NCBI GenBank assembly: GCA_947462335.1
Contig: OX381707.1
Span: 32,601,618-32,665,617 of the forward strand
Length of the DNA: 64,000 nucleotides
Direction: 5' to 3'
Origin: Harmothoe impar
Lineage: Eukaryota > Annelida > Polychaeta > Phyllodocida > Polynoidae
Shown: in pieces, positions 23,790-36,634 of the stretch
Numbering within the stretch: position 1 is the stretch's first letter
Layout of the letters: each line of letters opens with the position of its first letter
Translations under genes and position numbers: made by a program
Notes under the pieces: generated by a model
Seen by the model: only the letters and a program-made list of their open reading frames with translations
Told to the model about the DNA's origin: nothing
Database searches by the model: none

Positions 23790-26700
23790 CCCCATGTCTC
23801 CCCCCAAAGTCCAGCCAATTGGTTTATAGCCCCTGAAGACCCACTGTCCCACTCCCTAAAGTTTCTGTTTGCCCGGGTCCCCCCCCCCCCAAGGTCCAAC
23901 CGATTGGTGTACCAGCCGCTGAAGACCCACTGTCCCACTCCCTAAAGTTTCTGTCTGCCCGGGTCCCCCCCCCCCCAGGTCCAACCGATTGGTGTACCTG
24001 AAGACCCATTGTCCCGCTCCCTAAAGTTTCTGTCTGCCCGGGTCTCCCCCCCAGGTCCAACCAATTAAGTGTTGCTTTATATGTATGGGTGCCTTCTGAA
24101 AACATATTGACGAAATCATTTTTCTGAAAGATTTTTCCCCGCATTTTCCTCAATAGAAACCTTAATAATTATCCGATTGAAAAACCGTAAAAAGCTCCAG
24201 ATAGCCAGTGTTTAGGGCTCCATAATGTGGACCTTTTTTCCCTCAAGGCCCGTGGGGGGGGGGACGCGTCCCCCCCGTCACCCCCATTGGCTACGGGCCT
24301 GAGAATGATTCAATAATTCCTCTATTGACTAGGAATATCAAGAAGTTATTGCATATTCCTCTTAAAAACACATTTTCTGAAGTTAATCAATCATTCAGGC
24401 CTCTGAGGTCACTGGGAGCTTGTTTTTTTTTAAAGAATTTGTAAAAATTTAGAAAAATAAACAATAAAAAAAAAAAAAATAAAAAAATTCTCCAAAATTG
24501 GGAAAAAAATGCTAGGGTCGGCCCTTTTTTGAATCTAGGGTCGGGTTGCCTGAAACACACCTTTTTTTTTGGCCTAATGCAATAATAACAACAAAGATAT
24601 GTCATAATACAATGTCAGTACGATGTATTGATGATATATTTTGATGTAGGGTACAATACTACCGTGTCCCATGTTTGATTACACCAATAAAGACAATATT
24701 TGCATTTGTTTCTGTATTCATGTAATGCAATAATAACAACAAAGATATGTCATAATACAATGTCAGTACGATGTATTGATGATATATTTTGATGTAGGGT
24801 ACAATACTACCGTGTCCCATGTTTGATTACACCAATAAAGACAATATTTGCATTTGTTTCTGTATTCAATCTATGACAGCTACATCCATGATCAGGAATT
24901 GTAGTTATTAGGGAACTAACATCTTCCTACCTCTATTATCATTATTTTAAATAATGGCCTCATGGCACTGCATTATGATAATTATAGTCATTCATTTACA
25001 CATGGAATACATAAACCATCAACTGGATCTTAAAGAAATACAGGCACGGTTTGCCTATACATTTTCAGTCTAAATAAAAGCAATTCAAGCAATCAATGTA
25101 TGCTCCTACATTTGCACATATTCATGACTTTTCAATATTGTACCTTCTTACACCTCATGAAATATCCTGATAAAACCTAGTATTCTAATTCAAGTTGATG
25201 GACGTTTTGATAACCTCTAGTAATACACATTTATACATAAGCAGATCTATCTGGTACCAGTGTGTTCAGATTCGGCTCCTTTCCCAATTCCACTACACTG
25301 ATATTCGGTAGATTAGCTACGTCAGTCAGTAATACATCCCTATTTCCAAATAAAATACGGCTAACTGGGTTAAGAGTATAGGGAGCCAAAAACGACTTAC
25401 TAGGTTGGGTACTACTGACTAAGGTTTTATGCATAAAGACTTAAGCTAAAGATTATCTGTGTACAGCTACCAGATGATATCGATGGATTATATAGTCCGG
25501 TGGTGGAACAAGGATTTTGGGCCTCACCCAAAATTCTTCGATATAGTTTTTTTCTCTTTTGATTGTTCATCTAAGGGGTCTGGGTGACCATTTCCTGTGT
25601 GATGTATTTGTGACGGCTTTGGGGAAATTGAGATATTCAGGATGGCCACCAGAATGTACTAAAAAGAGCATATGTCTACTTGTAATCTACTTAAAGACAC
25701 AAATGAAAGGTCTTAAAGTATGTTTCTGTGGTCAGGGGATCCAATCATGTCATTTAAAATCACGTATATGGCAGCCATTTTGCGTTATATCTGAGATGGC
25801 TGCCAGAATTAAATAAAGATCATTAAAGGTGCATGTCTCTGCCAACATAGAGACACAATTTTGAGACCTAAAAGTACATTTCTATGGTCAGGGAATCGAA
25901 TCATGTCAATAACCATGTCACTCCAGATCCCTTGTGAGGCATGGTAGGTTGGCCTTTCATAAATGCTTCACACAAATTATCAGGCAAATCATTCATGGTG
26001 GCAAAGAACAAGGGTATCAAATCCTCTTGCTCAGCTCTTGCATTCCACCTAAGCAAAGATAGAAATTGCCAAATATGACCTGCTTCTCACAGAATACATA
26101 GCCAGCTATACAATGCAGAGCTCTGTTGATCTGCGTGCAGTGAATATTATGTATGCTTGACTTCAATAACTTGTTTGGACTTCATCATGGCTGTTATTAT
26201 GGTATTTCAGTCTACAGGTGATTTGTCCATTAGTGGAAGGGATACCACATTGGTCTTAGATTTGAGGGCTTGTCCTTAACCTCTGATATATATTTTAACC
26301 ATAACACTCAGTCAGCTCATTTTTCTGACTGGTTTATGTCTTTAGAAAACTGAGAGTCCAGCTCCAGTGCTCGCTCACATGCAACTTTCTGCTTGCTTTA
26401 AAACCCTCTGAATGTCCTCTGGAATGCACTTTTGCTATCAGAGAATTTCTTGTGGATGCATGGTCACCTGTGGTGGGCCAGTTTATTATGTTTTCATCCT
26501 GAAACCTGTCCTCATGATAGATGATCTGACAATAAATGTTACGTCTTTTGTTTATTTAGGGATGTCATCGACATCCATTTTTGTCAATGAGGATTATCAA
26601 CATATATTTCTCGATATGTCAATGCATTGCAATATAATATTAACACAAAATGATAGAGTGCACTTTTAAGGGCCTTAATATTATTCTCAAAGAAGTATCA

Positions 26701-27378
26701 AAATTAAATGTTAATAGCATCTAAAATTATTTACAGGATATTAAACCCATCAAAAATAATTAAAAAATAATCTACAAATTGAATTTGTAGATCCCAATGA
26801 TGAGACAACAGACGACACATTTTAGTAATTTGACTTGAGGTCAGTAGTTTAAGCAGTGCTCCATTACCATCCACTGAGGTCTGACATTTCACTGTAATCA
26901 CCTGAGCCAATCAGAGCCACCAACGTCTGAGCTACTAACTGATTGGCCAATGTAGGTGACATGCCAACTGATATAAATTGGTACTTCAACTTTGAGTGTC
27001 CTTGCAATGACCTGCTTTAACTAGAAGCTATAAGTGGCCATGCCTGTCTCCCTTCCGAAAAATTGGGGCTTTGAATTACACATCTCGCTCAGTGCACACC
27101 TCAGTGTTATAACTGTGTGCCAATCACCTCATCCAATATTAACCATATTATTAGTAGGGACGTCCACCTACACGGCCTGCACTGACCCCACTACCCACAC
27201 TACAAGCCCTTCTATAATATTTAAAATACAGAAGTTATGAAACATTTTGCAACCCACTGTTGACTTTGCCAGATTCCCAGATTATATTATGTATTTTCTT
27301 ATAAAACTATTTTCACCAAATGTGCCTATTAACCCTTTAGACCGCAGGCAATTACATAATATAGTGTCTCATTTCCCC
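23790..27378. repeat. Tandem unit 3 of 3 (3.59 kb)
   Basis: Third copy, with three minisatellite units (23800-24060). It ends at CATTTCCCC, where unique sequence AGGATTTCC begins. It shares the short deletion near 26702 and the base at 26102 with unit 2, so units 2 and 3 are closer to each other than to unit 1. Confidence 0.92.
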
Positions 27379-27868
27379 AGGATTTCCTATGAATTTAGCT
27401 AAGTTTTGCCATTGATCACCTTCATCATTCAATATAATATTGATGTTTTTATTCCTTTATCTATGCATCATATTAAAGATTGTGTTAATGTCAAAATCAC
27501 ATTTCAAAAATATAATAAACATGTCCATTTTCTAATTTATCTCTGGTCCTAGAAAATGTGTGGTCGTTGTCAGTTAGATATAGGCTTAACCAGCCTGTTG
27601 AGCTGGAATTTCCTATTTCTGCAGAAACAATTATATCATTTTTAGGGGAGGGCACTTCAAATGAGAAATACAATAATTTTGATTTGCAAATTTGAATGAA
27701 ATCATCCTTTGCTACAGCTGCATGGAATACCTGTCAAAATGATATATAACTTTCATCAATCATGGTGAAATGCCCAATTAGAATCACCATCAACATATGC
27801 TAGCCTTATACGTTTTCTTGCACATTTTCTAGTAATATACATCAATATTAGTCTGAACACCCTATGAT
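27379..27868. other. Unique AT-rich spacer after the triplication
   Basis: No gene, repeat end or RNA recognised. Confidence 0.4.
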
Positions 27869-28404
27869 ATATGGCTCAGTCTCACAACTTTGTAACAATT
27901 GGATCGTCTTTGACCGGGTGACGTCTTTGACCGGGTGACGTCTTTGACCGGGTGACGTCTTTGACCAGGAAATGCCATTATAGCATAAATTAGGCCTATA
28001 CAATAAGAAAAGGTTGGAAAAAGTCAAAGCATATTTTCCGACAATAATAAAAGGAAATTTATTTCAAAGTTGATTATGTTTAGATGTAGGCCCTATTACG
28101 TGCATCATAGCATTATCAAGTTTTTCCTCTGCCCGGTCAAAGACGTCACTTTCTATATAACATGGAGTTTGAAAAGATGCACTGTGCAAAGTATTGCATC
28201 TGCATAAACATTTTCATATGGGAGAGATATGGAAAAACACGAAAAAAAAAATTTGCCTTTTCAAGCTACCCGGTCAAAGACGTCACCCGGTCAAAGATGT
28301 CACCCAGTCAAAGATGTCACCCGGTCAAAGACGTCAACCAGTTAAAGACGTCATCCGGTCAAAGACGATCCAATTATTACAAAGTCGTGAGACTGAGCCA
28401 TATA
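27869..28404. repeat. Fold-back element with terminal arrays of a CRE-like 17-bp repeat
   Basis: The left end TATATGGCTCAGTCTCACAA is inverted at 28385-28404. Just inside each end lies a tandem array: at 27905-27966 about four copies of GTCTTTGACCGGGTGAC, and at 28267-28368 about six copies in opposite orientation, plus a stray copy near 28132. Every unit boundary creates TGACGTC, the CREB/ATF core. The interior of ~170 bp is AT-rich and non-coding. Confidence 0.8.
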
Positions 28405-29048
28405 CAGACCGGTGTACCCTGATTGGGGCTCCTCATGTGTCTGTTCACTATATGGATGCCAGTGGGTGATCAGAACCAGAATGCGGGACTAATGTAAATG
28501 ACTGTTTACCATACATCAATTTACATAACTATACATTTTACAGTGAGATGATATCACGATCAACATATGACACATGACCAGCATTAGCCCCCATATATTT
28601 TTAGTTACAAAACACCACAATAAGATTCCTTGAATATATTTAAAAACAGCTAGGTTATGACCAAGCAAATATGAATTCAAATATGAAATACTCCAAGTAT
28701 AGTTACATGATTACAACACAGCTAAGATTTCCTTCCGTTATGAAAATGCTATACCTATGAATGTGACTTTGAACTCAAGTTAAGGACATAATGATGTGAT
28801 TTAACATTTAATTCATCAACTTTGATCAACTATACTATTCATTCAATATCAGTTCCCTAGCTGACAAACTAGACCTATTACGATTCAAATTCTATTGAAA
28901 TACAATCACAGTTATTGCCATGAACCTTTATGCGATTTATGGAAATTCAAGGAAGAAAATCAATTTACAAAAAGAAACTGTCTCCAGTCTAAAAAAGGAA
29001 ATTATTTGACCTGTATACACACTTATCCCTAATACCTATCCTCGATAC
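28405..29048. other. AT-rich sequence downstream of the channel gene
   Basis: Probably contains the 3' UTR of the minus-strand channel gene. No other feature recognised. Confidence 0.35.
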
Positions 29049-30957
29049 TTATCTTTTTCCAAGGTGCAGTGCAGGCACCTCAAAGCATCTTATGTACAAC
29101 CGGTTGTTTCTAGAAACAAAAAACTTCTTAGCTCTCCATGCAAAAAACCATTTGAGTAAAAAGGAGGACTCATTCTCTGCATTAATAGCAACATGTGTTC
29201 TGTTCAATAGGAAGTGCACATCTCCAGTGTCCATGATTACATTAGTGGCATTGGACATGAGGGCTATGAGGAAGTTAAGTAACAGGATAGGAACAAGAAG
29301 GACAAACATCACGTGCAGAAAGTACAATGGGTAAAGGTCAGATTGATAGCCAGATTTGCCGATGGGGTCAAATGAATATGGGTCCAGGAGGTTGAGCATG
29401 ATACGGAAGGTGCTGTACAAGCTCGCAGCCAGTGTCTTAAAATCCTCACTGCAGAGTCCCATCGTTAAGTTGGTCAGCATGAAGGAGATTGAGAAACAGC
29501 CAATGAACAGGGTGAAAAGTGGCAGAAAGGAAAGCATGACAAGCACCATCTCTACCACACAGATGGCATAGCTACCAACCACAGGAAATATTTGAAGAAT
29601 GTATGATATCAGCAAGATGCTTATAGAACTTATAATGGTGTGAACCAAGGGTAGAACATTAGTAGGAAGTGAAAGTCCCAAACACTCTATAGGGTATGCT
29701 GAAATAGAATACAACAAAACAGCAGACATTAGGACCTTTTGTAACAGAACCTCAGATCTCATTTCTGGTTTAAAAACACAGGCAGAACTATGGGATTTTC
29801 TGAAATGAATCAGTAATATCACCCAACTGAAGAGCCCCAGTTCCCACATGACTGAAGTTATACCCATTATAAAACTTGTCAATAAAATATAATTGGCATG
29901 TCTTGGAATTCTATTGTTTTTATGATCAGAGCTGTAATTGGTACAATTATTGGTAAGACTACCAATATCAAATAAATGTTGTACTTTGGGCAGTTCAGGG
30001 CAGGATAGAACAATAAGTGCCAACATAGCTACTCTAAACACCATCTGCAGTGCTATGAGAGGAATGTTCATTTTGAATTTGGTATCCTGCCAGATTGCCA
30101 CCACATTCCCCTTGCTAACACCAAATTCTGACTGCCTTGATTTGCCTGCAGTCTTGAGTTTGCTGTAGGCAGACATGAACTGCCTGAGAGGTGAAGCCAA
30201 GGTTCTTGATCCCATCCACGCCTCGTAATCTGTCACATCATAAAGCACATCAGTCATCATACCAATGTTAGTCTGAGGAAAGCGATAGATGCCATCCTCA
30301 GAGAATATCATTTTGAATATTTTCAATTGACCAAAATGTGCGGCTAGCTCCAAGGGCCTGAAGCCGTCTTTGTTTGATTGCATCAGCAGAGAAGCCCTAC
30401 CTTTCTGAGATATGCTTTTCATAACTGTTTTGTAGATGGTAATGTAAGGGTCCTGGTTAACCTGCCTAATTAAGTTTTCCGTCTCATCAAGAGCCAACAC
30501 TAGAGTATGGATAATGTTAGTATAATTACAGTCAGCAGCAATAATATCCTTCTCAGATATCACCAGAATCATCTTGTTAAAGATATCTATGGAACCAAAG
30601 CTAACTGCTAGCAGGAAAGGTTTCTGAATCTTAAATGTATCACTCCTCATTCCATGACCATCAGCTGAGGATGGATAAACAAAACTTCCGACCAATAATA
30701 GATAAAATTCCTTTTCTTTACATGCTGCCTTTACCCTGTCAAATAAATGTACTTGATCAGTCTCTATGATTCTATACCATTGCTGAAAGGCCAACCAGTC
30801 AAGTGTTCCATTTCCAGCCGCCAGTGCATGTGTGGCAGCTTCACAGATGGTGGCCACGATTTGAGAAGGTTCCAAATTCGACAATACTTCTGCCGACGTA
30901 TCAGCCATTTCAATAGGTTCAATCCGTGATGCAGTCCGCATATCCGGTGTGTAGATT
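29049..30957 (-). CDS. TRP-like cation channel, terminal exon or intronless gene
   Basis: Six-membrane-segment channel subunit of the TRP superfamily, expected in the plasma membrane as a tetramer. The 643-codon frame has an N-terminal region with weak ankyrin-like helices (e.g. DGFRPLELAAHFGQLKIFKM, residues 206-225). S1-S4 lie at about 304-327, 362-392, 410-432 and 441-464, and S5 at about 466-500. A pore-loop segment FRIMLNLLDPYSFDPIGKSG (525-544) precedes S6 with LLLNFLIALMSNATNVI (566-582), the most TRP-like part. The open frame starts at 30980, but TTTTTAAATTTTAG ending at 30958 looks like a 3' splice site. Coding therefore probably begins at 30957 from an upstream exon not identified here, or else at Met codons at 30941 or 30908. 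A usual TRPV/TRPA protein is longer, with more ankyrin repeats, which favours missing 5' exons. Subfamily is uncertain. Confidence 0.8.
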
Positions 30958-31186
30958 CTAAAATTTAAAAATATTAACAAATCTATTACTTTCTAACTTG
31001 TTGATGAAGTTGCAAAGATATTGAGGTATGGTACAAAATACCACATTTTGGGGAAACCCTTATAAAAACAGAGAATCTTTAGATACAATAAAATTAATTC
31101 ATCTGAGGTGAAATTAATGACCATGGTGAAAATTGTCACTACTAGTTGATATATACATTTACAGTGGAATCAGGTGTAAAAGTAGG

Positions 31187-31371
31187 TACTGTATTCGACC
31201 TAATAAGCGCACACCCCCTAATAAGCGCACACCCCCCATTTTTGGCCGATTTTTAGACTACAACTAACCAAAAATATCTCAATTTTTGACCCCAATTAAA
31301 CTCTTAAGTACTAAAAGGTGTCCATTATCATTTTTTAAGCGCACTGTGCGCTTATTACGTCGAATACGGTA
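31187..31371. repeat. 185-bp MITE, TACCGTATTCGAC family
   Basis: The left end TACTGTATTCGACCTAATAA runs into GCGCACAC. The right end GCGCTTATTACGTCGAATAC GGTA is its inverse with one or two changes. Non-coding. Lies upstream of the channel exon, possibly in its intron. Confidence 0.75.
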
Positions 31372-31518
31372 TTCTTCATGGAATGGTATCCAAATAAGTG
31401 ACCATTTACAGTATTTAAGGCTTTGAAGTCTAGTAGACCTGAAAGGACAATATAGCCCCTGAGCAGTAATTTTGTGCAGTGCAGTTCCCAGGGCTCTAGT
31501 TCGGAGGTAGGCAGGTAG

Positions 31519-34500
31519 TAGTCCGGTGGTGGAACAAGGATTTGGGGCATGACCCGGAATTCTCCGATATAGTTTTGTTCTCTGCTGATTATTCATCTAG
31601 GGGGTCTGGGTGACCATTTCCTTCATGATGTATTTGTGACGGCTTTGGGGAAATTGAGATATTCAAGATGGCCGCCATTATTCAGTAAAAATCTTTAAAA
31701 GTGCATATCTCTACTTCTAATCAACTTAGAAACACAAATAAAAGGTCTAAAAGTATGTTTCTGTGGTCAGGGAATTCAATCATGTCATCTAAAGTCATGT
31801 ATGTGGCAGCCATTTTGAATTATATCCAAGATGGCTGCCGGAATTCAATAAAAATCATTAAAAGTGCATATCTCTGCTTCTAATCAACTTAGACACACAA
31901 TTTAAAGGTCTAAATGTACATTTCTGTGGTCAGGGAATCCAATCATGGCATTAAAAATCATGTATATGGCAGCCATTTGGAAATATATTAAAGATGACTG
32001 CCGGAATTCAATAAAGAATCTTGAAAGGTGTATATCTCTGCTTCTAATGAACTCTAATGAGACACAAGTAAAAGCTCTGAAAGTATATTTCTGTGGTCAG
32101 GGAATCCAATCATGTCATTTAGAATCATGTATATGGCAGCCATTCTGAATAACTAGTGATAACTCTCAAGTCTACACTGTTTTATAAATGGAGTAAACGT
32201 AATATTTGAATAAACACAAGACATAACAATTATAGTGAGATTATCTGTTGTGAGGAGACATTTCAGTTTGGAATATGAACTTATTAATGTACCACAGATA
32301 GCTGTCAGAGGGTACACAATTTGATGTGTGTAATTCCCAAAACATAATACACTGACCCACTACAGGTGATCATCCTCAAGAAATCCTCTGATAGCAAAGG
32401 ACATTCAGAGGGTTTTAAAGCAAGCAGAATGTGGCATGTGAGCTAGCACTGGAGCTGGACCAGTCAGATGAATGTGCTGGCTGAGTGTCATGGCTACAAT
32501 ATATTGTAGTCAGTATACTGGGATTTACAAAAGTTTAGGACAAGCCCTTAAACCCAAGACCAATGTGTTATCCCTTCCACTAATGGACATATCACCTGCA
32601 GACTGAAATACCATAGTAACAGCCATGATGAAGGCCATACAAGTTATTGAAGCAACAGGCCAAGCATACATATTATTCACTGCAGATCAACAGAGCTCTG
32701 TATTGTATAGCTGTTCTGGGATGCATTCTGGGAGAAGGAGGCCATGTTTGGCAATTTTTATCTTTGCTTAGGTGGAATGCATGTATATATCCTTGGGAGT
32801 TTGATATAGGCAAGTTGATGGCAGACAGTGGTCTAGCATGGAATATATAGCTAATTGGTAAGTTTCCCTATGGTGGTATTTAAAATAGACTTACACAGAA
32901 AGATCTCCCAGAGAATGTCAGAGCAATTTGAATGCTGGTGGAAAAAACAAGTATTCAAGAGCCATTTAACCAGGCATCACAGTAGGACAGGCGATCATTG
33001 GTTAATGTGCCTAATTAAACCCATTCTCATAGTTATAAGATATGCAAGAGCTGAGCGAGAGTCTGACTGGCTTATGTATCAAGCATGTGTCAAGGATAAT
33101 TATGATTCTCTTGTTCTTTGCCACTAGCCACTATCACCAGGCCAGATATGCATAATATTTGATCAGATCCATGACTGATTTGCCTAATGATTTGTGTGAA
33201 GCATTCGTGAAAGGCCAACATACCATGCCTCACAAGACCGGATTATTCAATGGAATCTGGAGTGACGTGATTATTGAGTCAACCATCATGAGGTAGAGAC
33301 ACATTCCAGGAGGACTTATTGGAATCAACTTGAATCATGTAATGAGGTTGTCAAGAGCTTTACAATAGATGTATTGAAGGATAAAGAAGAAGTACCTTAT
33401 GAAATCCAACATAAGGAAGATATAAAATCAAGAATGCAGAAGACAGATGCAAGCAACAGGAAAGTACTTTGGGACAAACTAGAGACATGTGTTTACCCTG
33501 TACAGAACAAAAACATTCCTAACAGTGTTATGAGCATTGTCAAAGGAAATATGGTGGTCAATCCATCTGTGAATGTACAAGATTCTGTTTGGCCGCACAA
33601 AGAGCAAATGGAGGAATTTGAAAGCTCTTGGCCTGAAGGATTCCATGACAAAATCAGTAAGCAAGTTGTTAACATGTCAATATATCATAAGCACATCACG
33701 GTAGCTGTCACAATAGTGTTTGACATTGAAGTGATCCATGTGATTCACTATAATTTATGGGATTGTGACACAAAGAAGTTAATTGCTCATGGGTTTACAC
33801 CACAGCCAACTGTATAAAGTGTTTGATGATTTGGGAAATATGAGGGAGGCAAAATCTAGAGCAGTCCTGAAGAATGATCTAAGAGTTGAGATGTCAGGTA
33901 GGCACTACAGTACAAATCTTGCATGACTTGATGGGTGTCCTGTACCTTTGGGTCACACACCACCATATGGAAACCTGTCAGCTCCATGTGCCTCAACTAG
34001 ATCCTGTGCAGTATGGCTTGGTTGGGGATGACTCTTCAAACTTATCAATTGTAATTTTGCGACCTAGACCTATAAATATGCTTTCTCATTTGACTACATC
34101 AGATGTTTACTGCATCCTCAAATGCGCCTTTCTGTTTAAATAAATAAGCATGTTTAGTGCTCTCCAAACCAAATAAAAATAACTCTCTGGTCCCTTAAAC
34201 CGTTGCTGAAAGTGTTTCTCCTTCTCAAGCTAATCAGATGCCCCTGTGATAGCACACTACCTTGCAAATTTAAGAGAAGCAGTTGCCAAAATACAAACAT
34301 ATCTTGTAGAATTTTACAAGAGAACAGCTACACGGATATGGAGAAGGAGGAGTGTATTGTTAATGCATCCCAACATATGTATGTCCTTATATTTTGTTCC
34401 ATCTGTGTGATTAAATTACACCTATCTTATCATCAATAAATATGATTTTCACTGGTATAACTATGTTTGAATTTTACAGTATGTATAGAAAATTTGTGTC

Positions 34501-35313
34501 ATGCAGGGAGCAAACTAATAATTCAAAATTGCTGGCATATACATGATTCTAAATGACATGATTGGATTCCCTGACCACAGAAATATACTTTCAGAACTTT
34601 TATTTGTGTCTCTCAGTTCATTAGAAGCAGAGATATGCACCTTTCAAGATTCTTTATTGAATTCTGGCAGCCATCTTGAATATATTTCAAAATGGCTGCC
34701 ATATACATGATTCTAAATGCCATGATTGGATTCCCTGACCACAGAAATATACTTTTAGACCTTTAAAGTGTGTGTCTAAGTTGATTAGAAGCAGAGATAT
34801 GCACTTTTAATGATTTTTATTGAATTCTGGCAGCCATCTTGGATATAACACAAAATGGCTGCCACATACATGACTTTAACTGACATGATCGGATTCCCTG
34901 ACCACAGAAACATAGTTTTGGACCTTTTTATTTGTGTGTCTAAGTTGATTAGAAGCAGAGATATGCACTTTTAAAGATTTTTATTGAATTCTGGCAGCCA
35001 TCTTGGATATAACACAAAATGGCTGCCACATACATGACTTTAACTGACATGATTGGATTCCCCGACCACAGAGACATACTTTTAGACCTTTTATTTGTGT
35101 TTCTAAGTTGATTAGAAGTAGAGATATGCACTTTTAAAGATTTTTACTGAATTCTGGCGGCCATCTTGAATATCTCAATTTCCCCAAAGCCGTCACAAAT
35201 ACATCACGCAGGAAATGGTCACCCAGACCCCCTAGATGAATAATCAGCAGAGAAAAAAACTATATCTGAGAATTCAGGGTCATGCCCCAAATGCTTGTTC
35301 CACCACCGGACTA
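31519..35313 (+). mobile_element. 3.8 kb DNA-transposon-like element with long compound inverted ends, decayed
   Basis: Both ends begin TAGTCCGGTGGTGGAACAAG-type sequence in inverted orientation (31519 and 35313). Each arm is about 630-800 bp. After a ~150-bp leader it consists of four to five tandem ~115-bp units built on GGAATCCAATCATG, TGGCAGCCATTTTG and AATCAACTTAGA. Between the arms (about 32350-34200) is a broken coding region. The element therefore looks autonomous in origin and now dead. Deletion derivatives occur in the three tandem units upstream. A TAG or TA repeat at the edges may be the target duplication. Confidence 0.75.
33130..33990 (+). pseudogene. Broken transposon-borne protein gene of a widespread uncharacterised invertebrate family
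   Basis: Three reading frames must be combined. 33165-33290 gives MTDLPNDLCEAFVKGQHTMP, then HKTGLFNGIWSDVIIESTIM; 33374-33817 gives a 147-codon frame with WPEGFHDKISKQVVNMSI and VFDIEVIHVI; 33810-33960 in a third frame gives VFDDLGNMREAKSRAVLKND and, after a stop, LDGCPVPLG. From memory, the series of motifs in this order (GxW..D..IE..xMR, WPEGF/YDK, VFDTE.IYAR, VLKNDL, DGC) belongs to large repeat-associated proteins common in mollusc, coral and echinoderm genomes. Transposase function is an inference. Stops and frameshifts show it is dead. Confidence 0.55.
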
Positions 35314-36132
35314 TAGTGTTGGGCCTCTTTACGATAAGAGAAAATTATAAACGAAACAAATCTTGTAACCTACCCTTGATTAATTAGCAGCATCAGATGT
35401 ACAGTTCTGTTGTGAGTCCTTCTTCTCAACTCTATCCCTGACTCACCATACGACAACTGGGGCCTCTTTCATTGCAGAAGGGGGTTGGACAGTGTTTTAT
35501 TTATGAGCCTGCTAAGATGGCCTGTTTGCATAGGAAGAATCAATAATGGAGTAATCACAAGATGTGCTTGAACATGTGTATGCAAATCTAATGAATGTGC
35601 TGATAGTGATTGAATGGGACTGTTTTTAGCATAAAACTGTTTGTCTTGATATTTTTTCATTGATTACTTCCATGTGGATTAATCATTTACATTGCAACAA
35701 CACATGTGTTCTGCATAATATGGTGTACTCTGTTAACACAAACAGCCTTGAGGGATGTTTGGAGGACAATCAAGAGCAGGATGGGAAAGTGTGTGCACAG
35801 AGGGCCAGTGTGGGTGCGCTATATCCTCCAGGTAGGAATTTCCCTACCTGAAATTATGCCACAGTTGGCTGGGAGAACAAAGAAAAACTACCTGTCTGTA
35901 AAACACACACAAATCAACCAAAAACCAATCACTGGGTATAAGTCAGATATTTATATATTTATTCATTATTTATTTACTTGGCAAAAAGTTTCACATAACA
36001 ATGGGCGCTTTTCAGCTTATGCCAAATGAGGTAATCGAGCCACTATTCCCATAGAGTAATAGAGTTCTTAGCTAAAGTGTTGTCATTATCACATAAGTTT
36101 ACACTAAGGCTTTCATAAAGGCCGAATGAGTT
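35314..36132. other. Spacer with no recognised gene
   Basis: The last ~130 bp before 36133 may be the 3' UTR of the adjacent minus-strand LINE fragment. The rest shows nothing. Confidence 0.35.
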
Positions 36133-36634
36133 TCAATAATCATGTTGAGTTACTGAGTCTAGCTCATTCCACAACTGGACCCCTCTGTAATAGGGTCCTT
36201 TTGCAAAGATGTCTTTCTTGGTTCTTGGCAGTTTGAGTTTGAGTTTGTTGTTCCCTCTTAGCACACATGCTGGAACCACAACTTGTCTAGGATCTCGGGA
36301 CACTGTGTAGTTGTGATAGGAGCTGACGTTTCCGGGTTGTAGCCAGGTACGTGACTCTGTTCCTGATGTGTAGATCATGTACGCGGGCGTATTGGGCGCG
36401 CCTGATTTTTTCACAGGCCCGCAGGCAGTCATTCTGAAGGGTTTGTAATTTCCTGGCTGCCCATATTGGGCCACTATCAGCCAAGAAAGCACAGTAGTCT
36501 GGGATGGGACGAATCATGTGCTTGTAGACCTGCACGCTGGTATATTGGTCGGTCCTTGTCCTCACCCGTCTCAGTTGTGTCAGTCTGAGTTTAATCTGCT
36601 TTTTCAATTGGCTTGAATGCACATGAGTAGCCAC
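36133..36634 (-). pseudogene. 5'-truncated, frameshifted LINE reverse-transcriptase C-terminus
   Basis: Upstream on the minus strand, frame 36287-36634 encodes a typical LINE post-RT region: KLRLTQLRRVRTRTDQYTSV, YKHMIRPIPDYCAFLADSGP and RKLQTLQNDCLRACEKIRR. After a frame change near 36290, frame 36133 onward continues to the usual end RTKKDIFAKGPYYRGVQLWN. No YADD core is present, so only the last ~170 residues survive. It differs from the intact LINE at 58885-61764 and represents another lineage. Confidence 0.75.

Noticed and set aside
27905..28368. CRISPR-like array
   Set aside because: Repeats of 17 bp abut directly with no unique spacers, and they are mirrored at the other end of a fold-back element in an animal genome.
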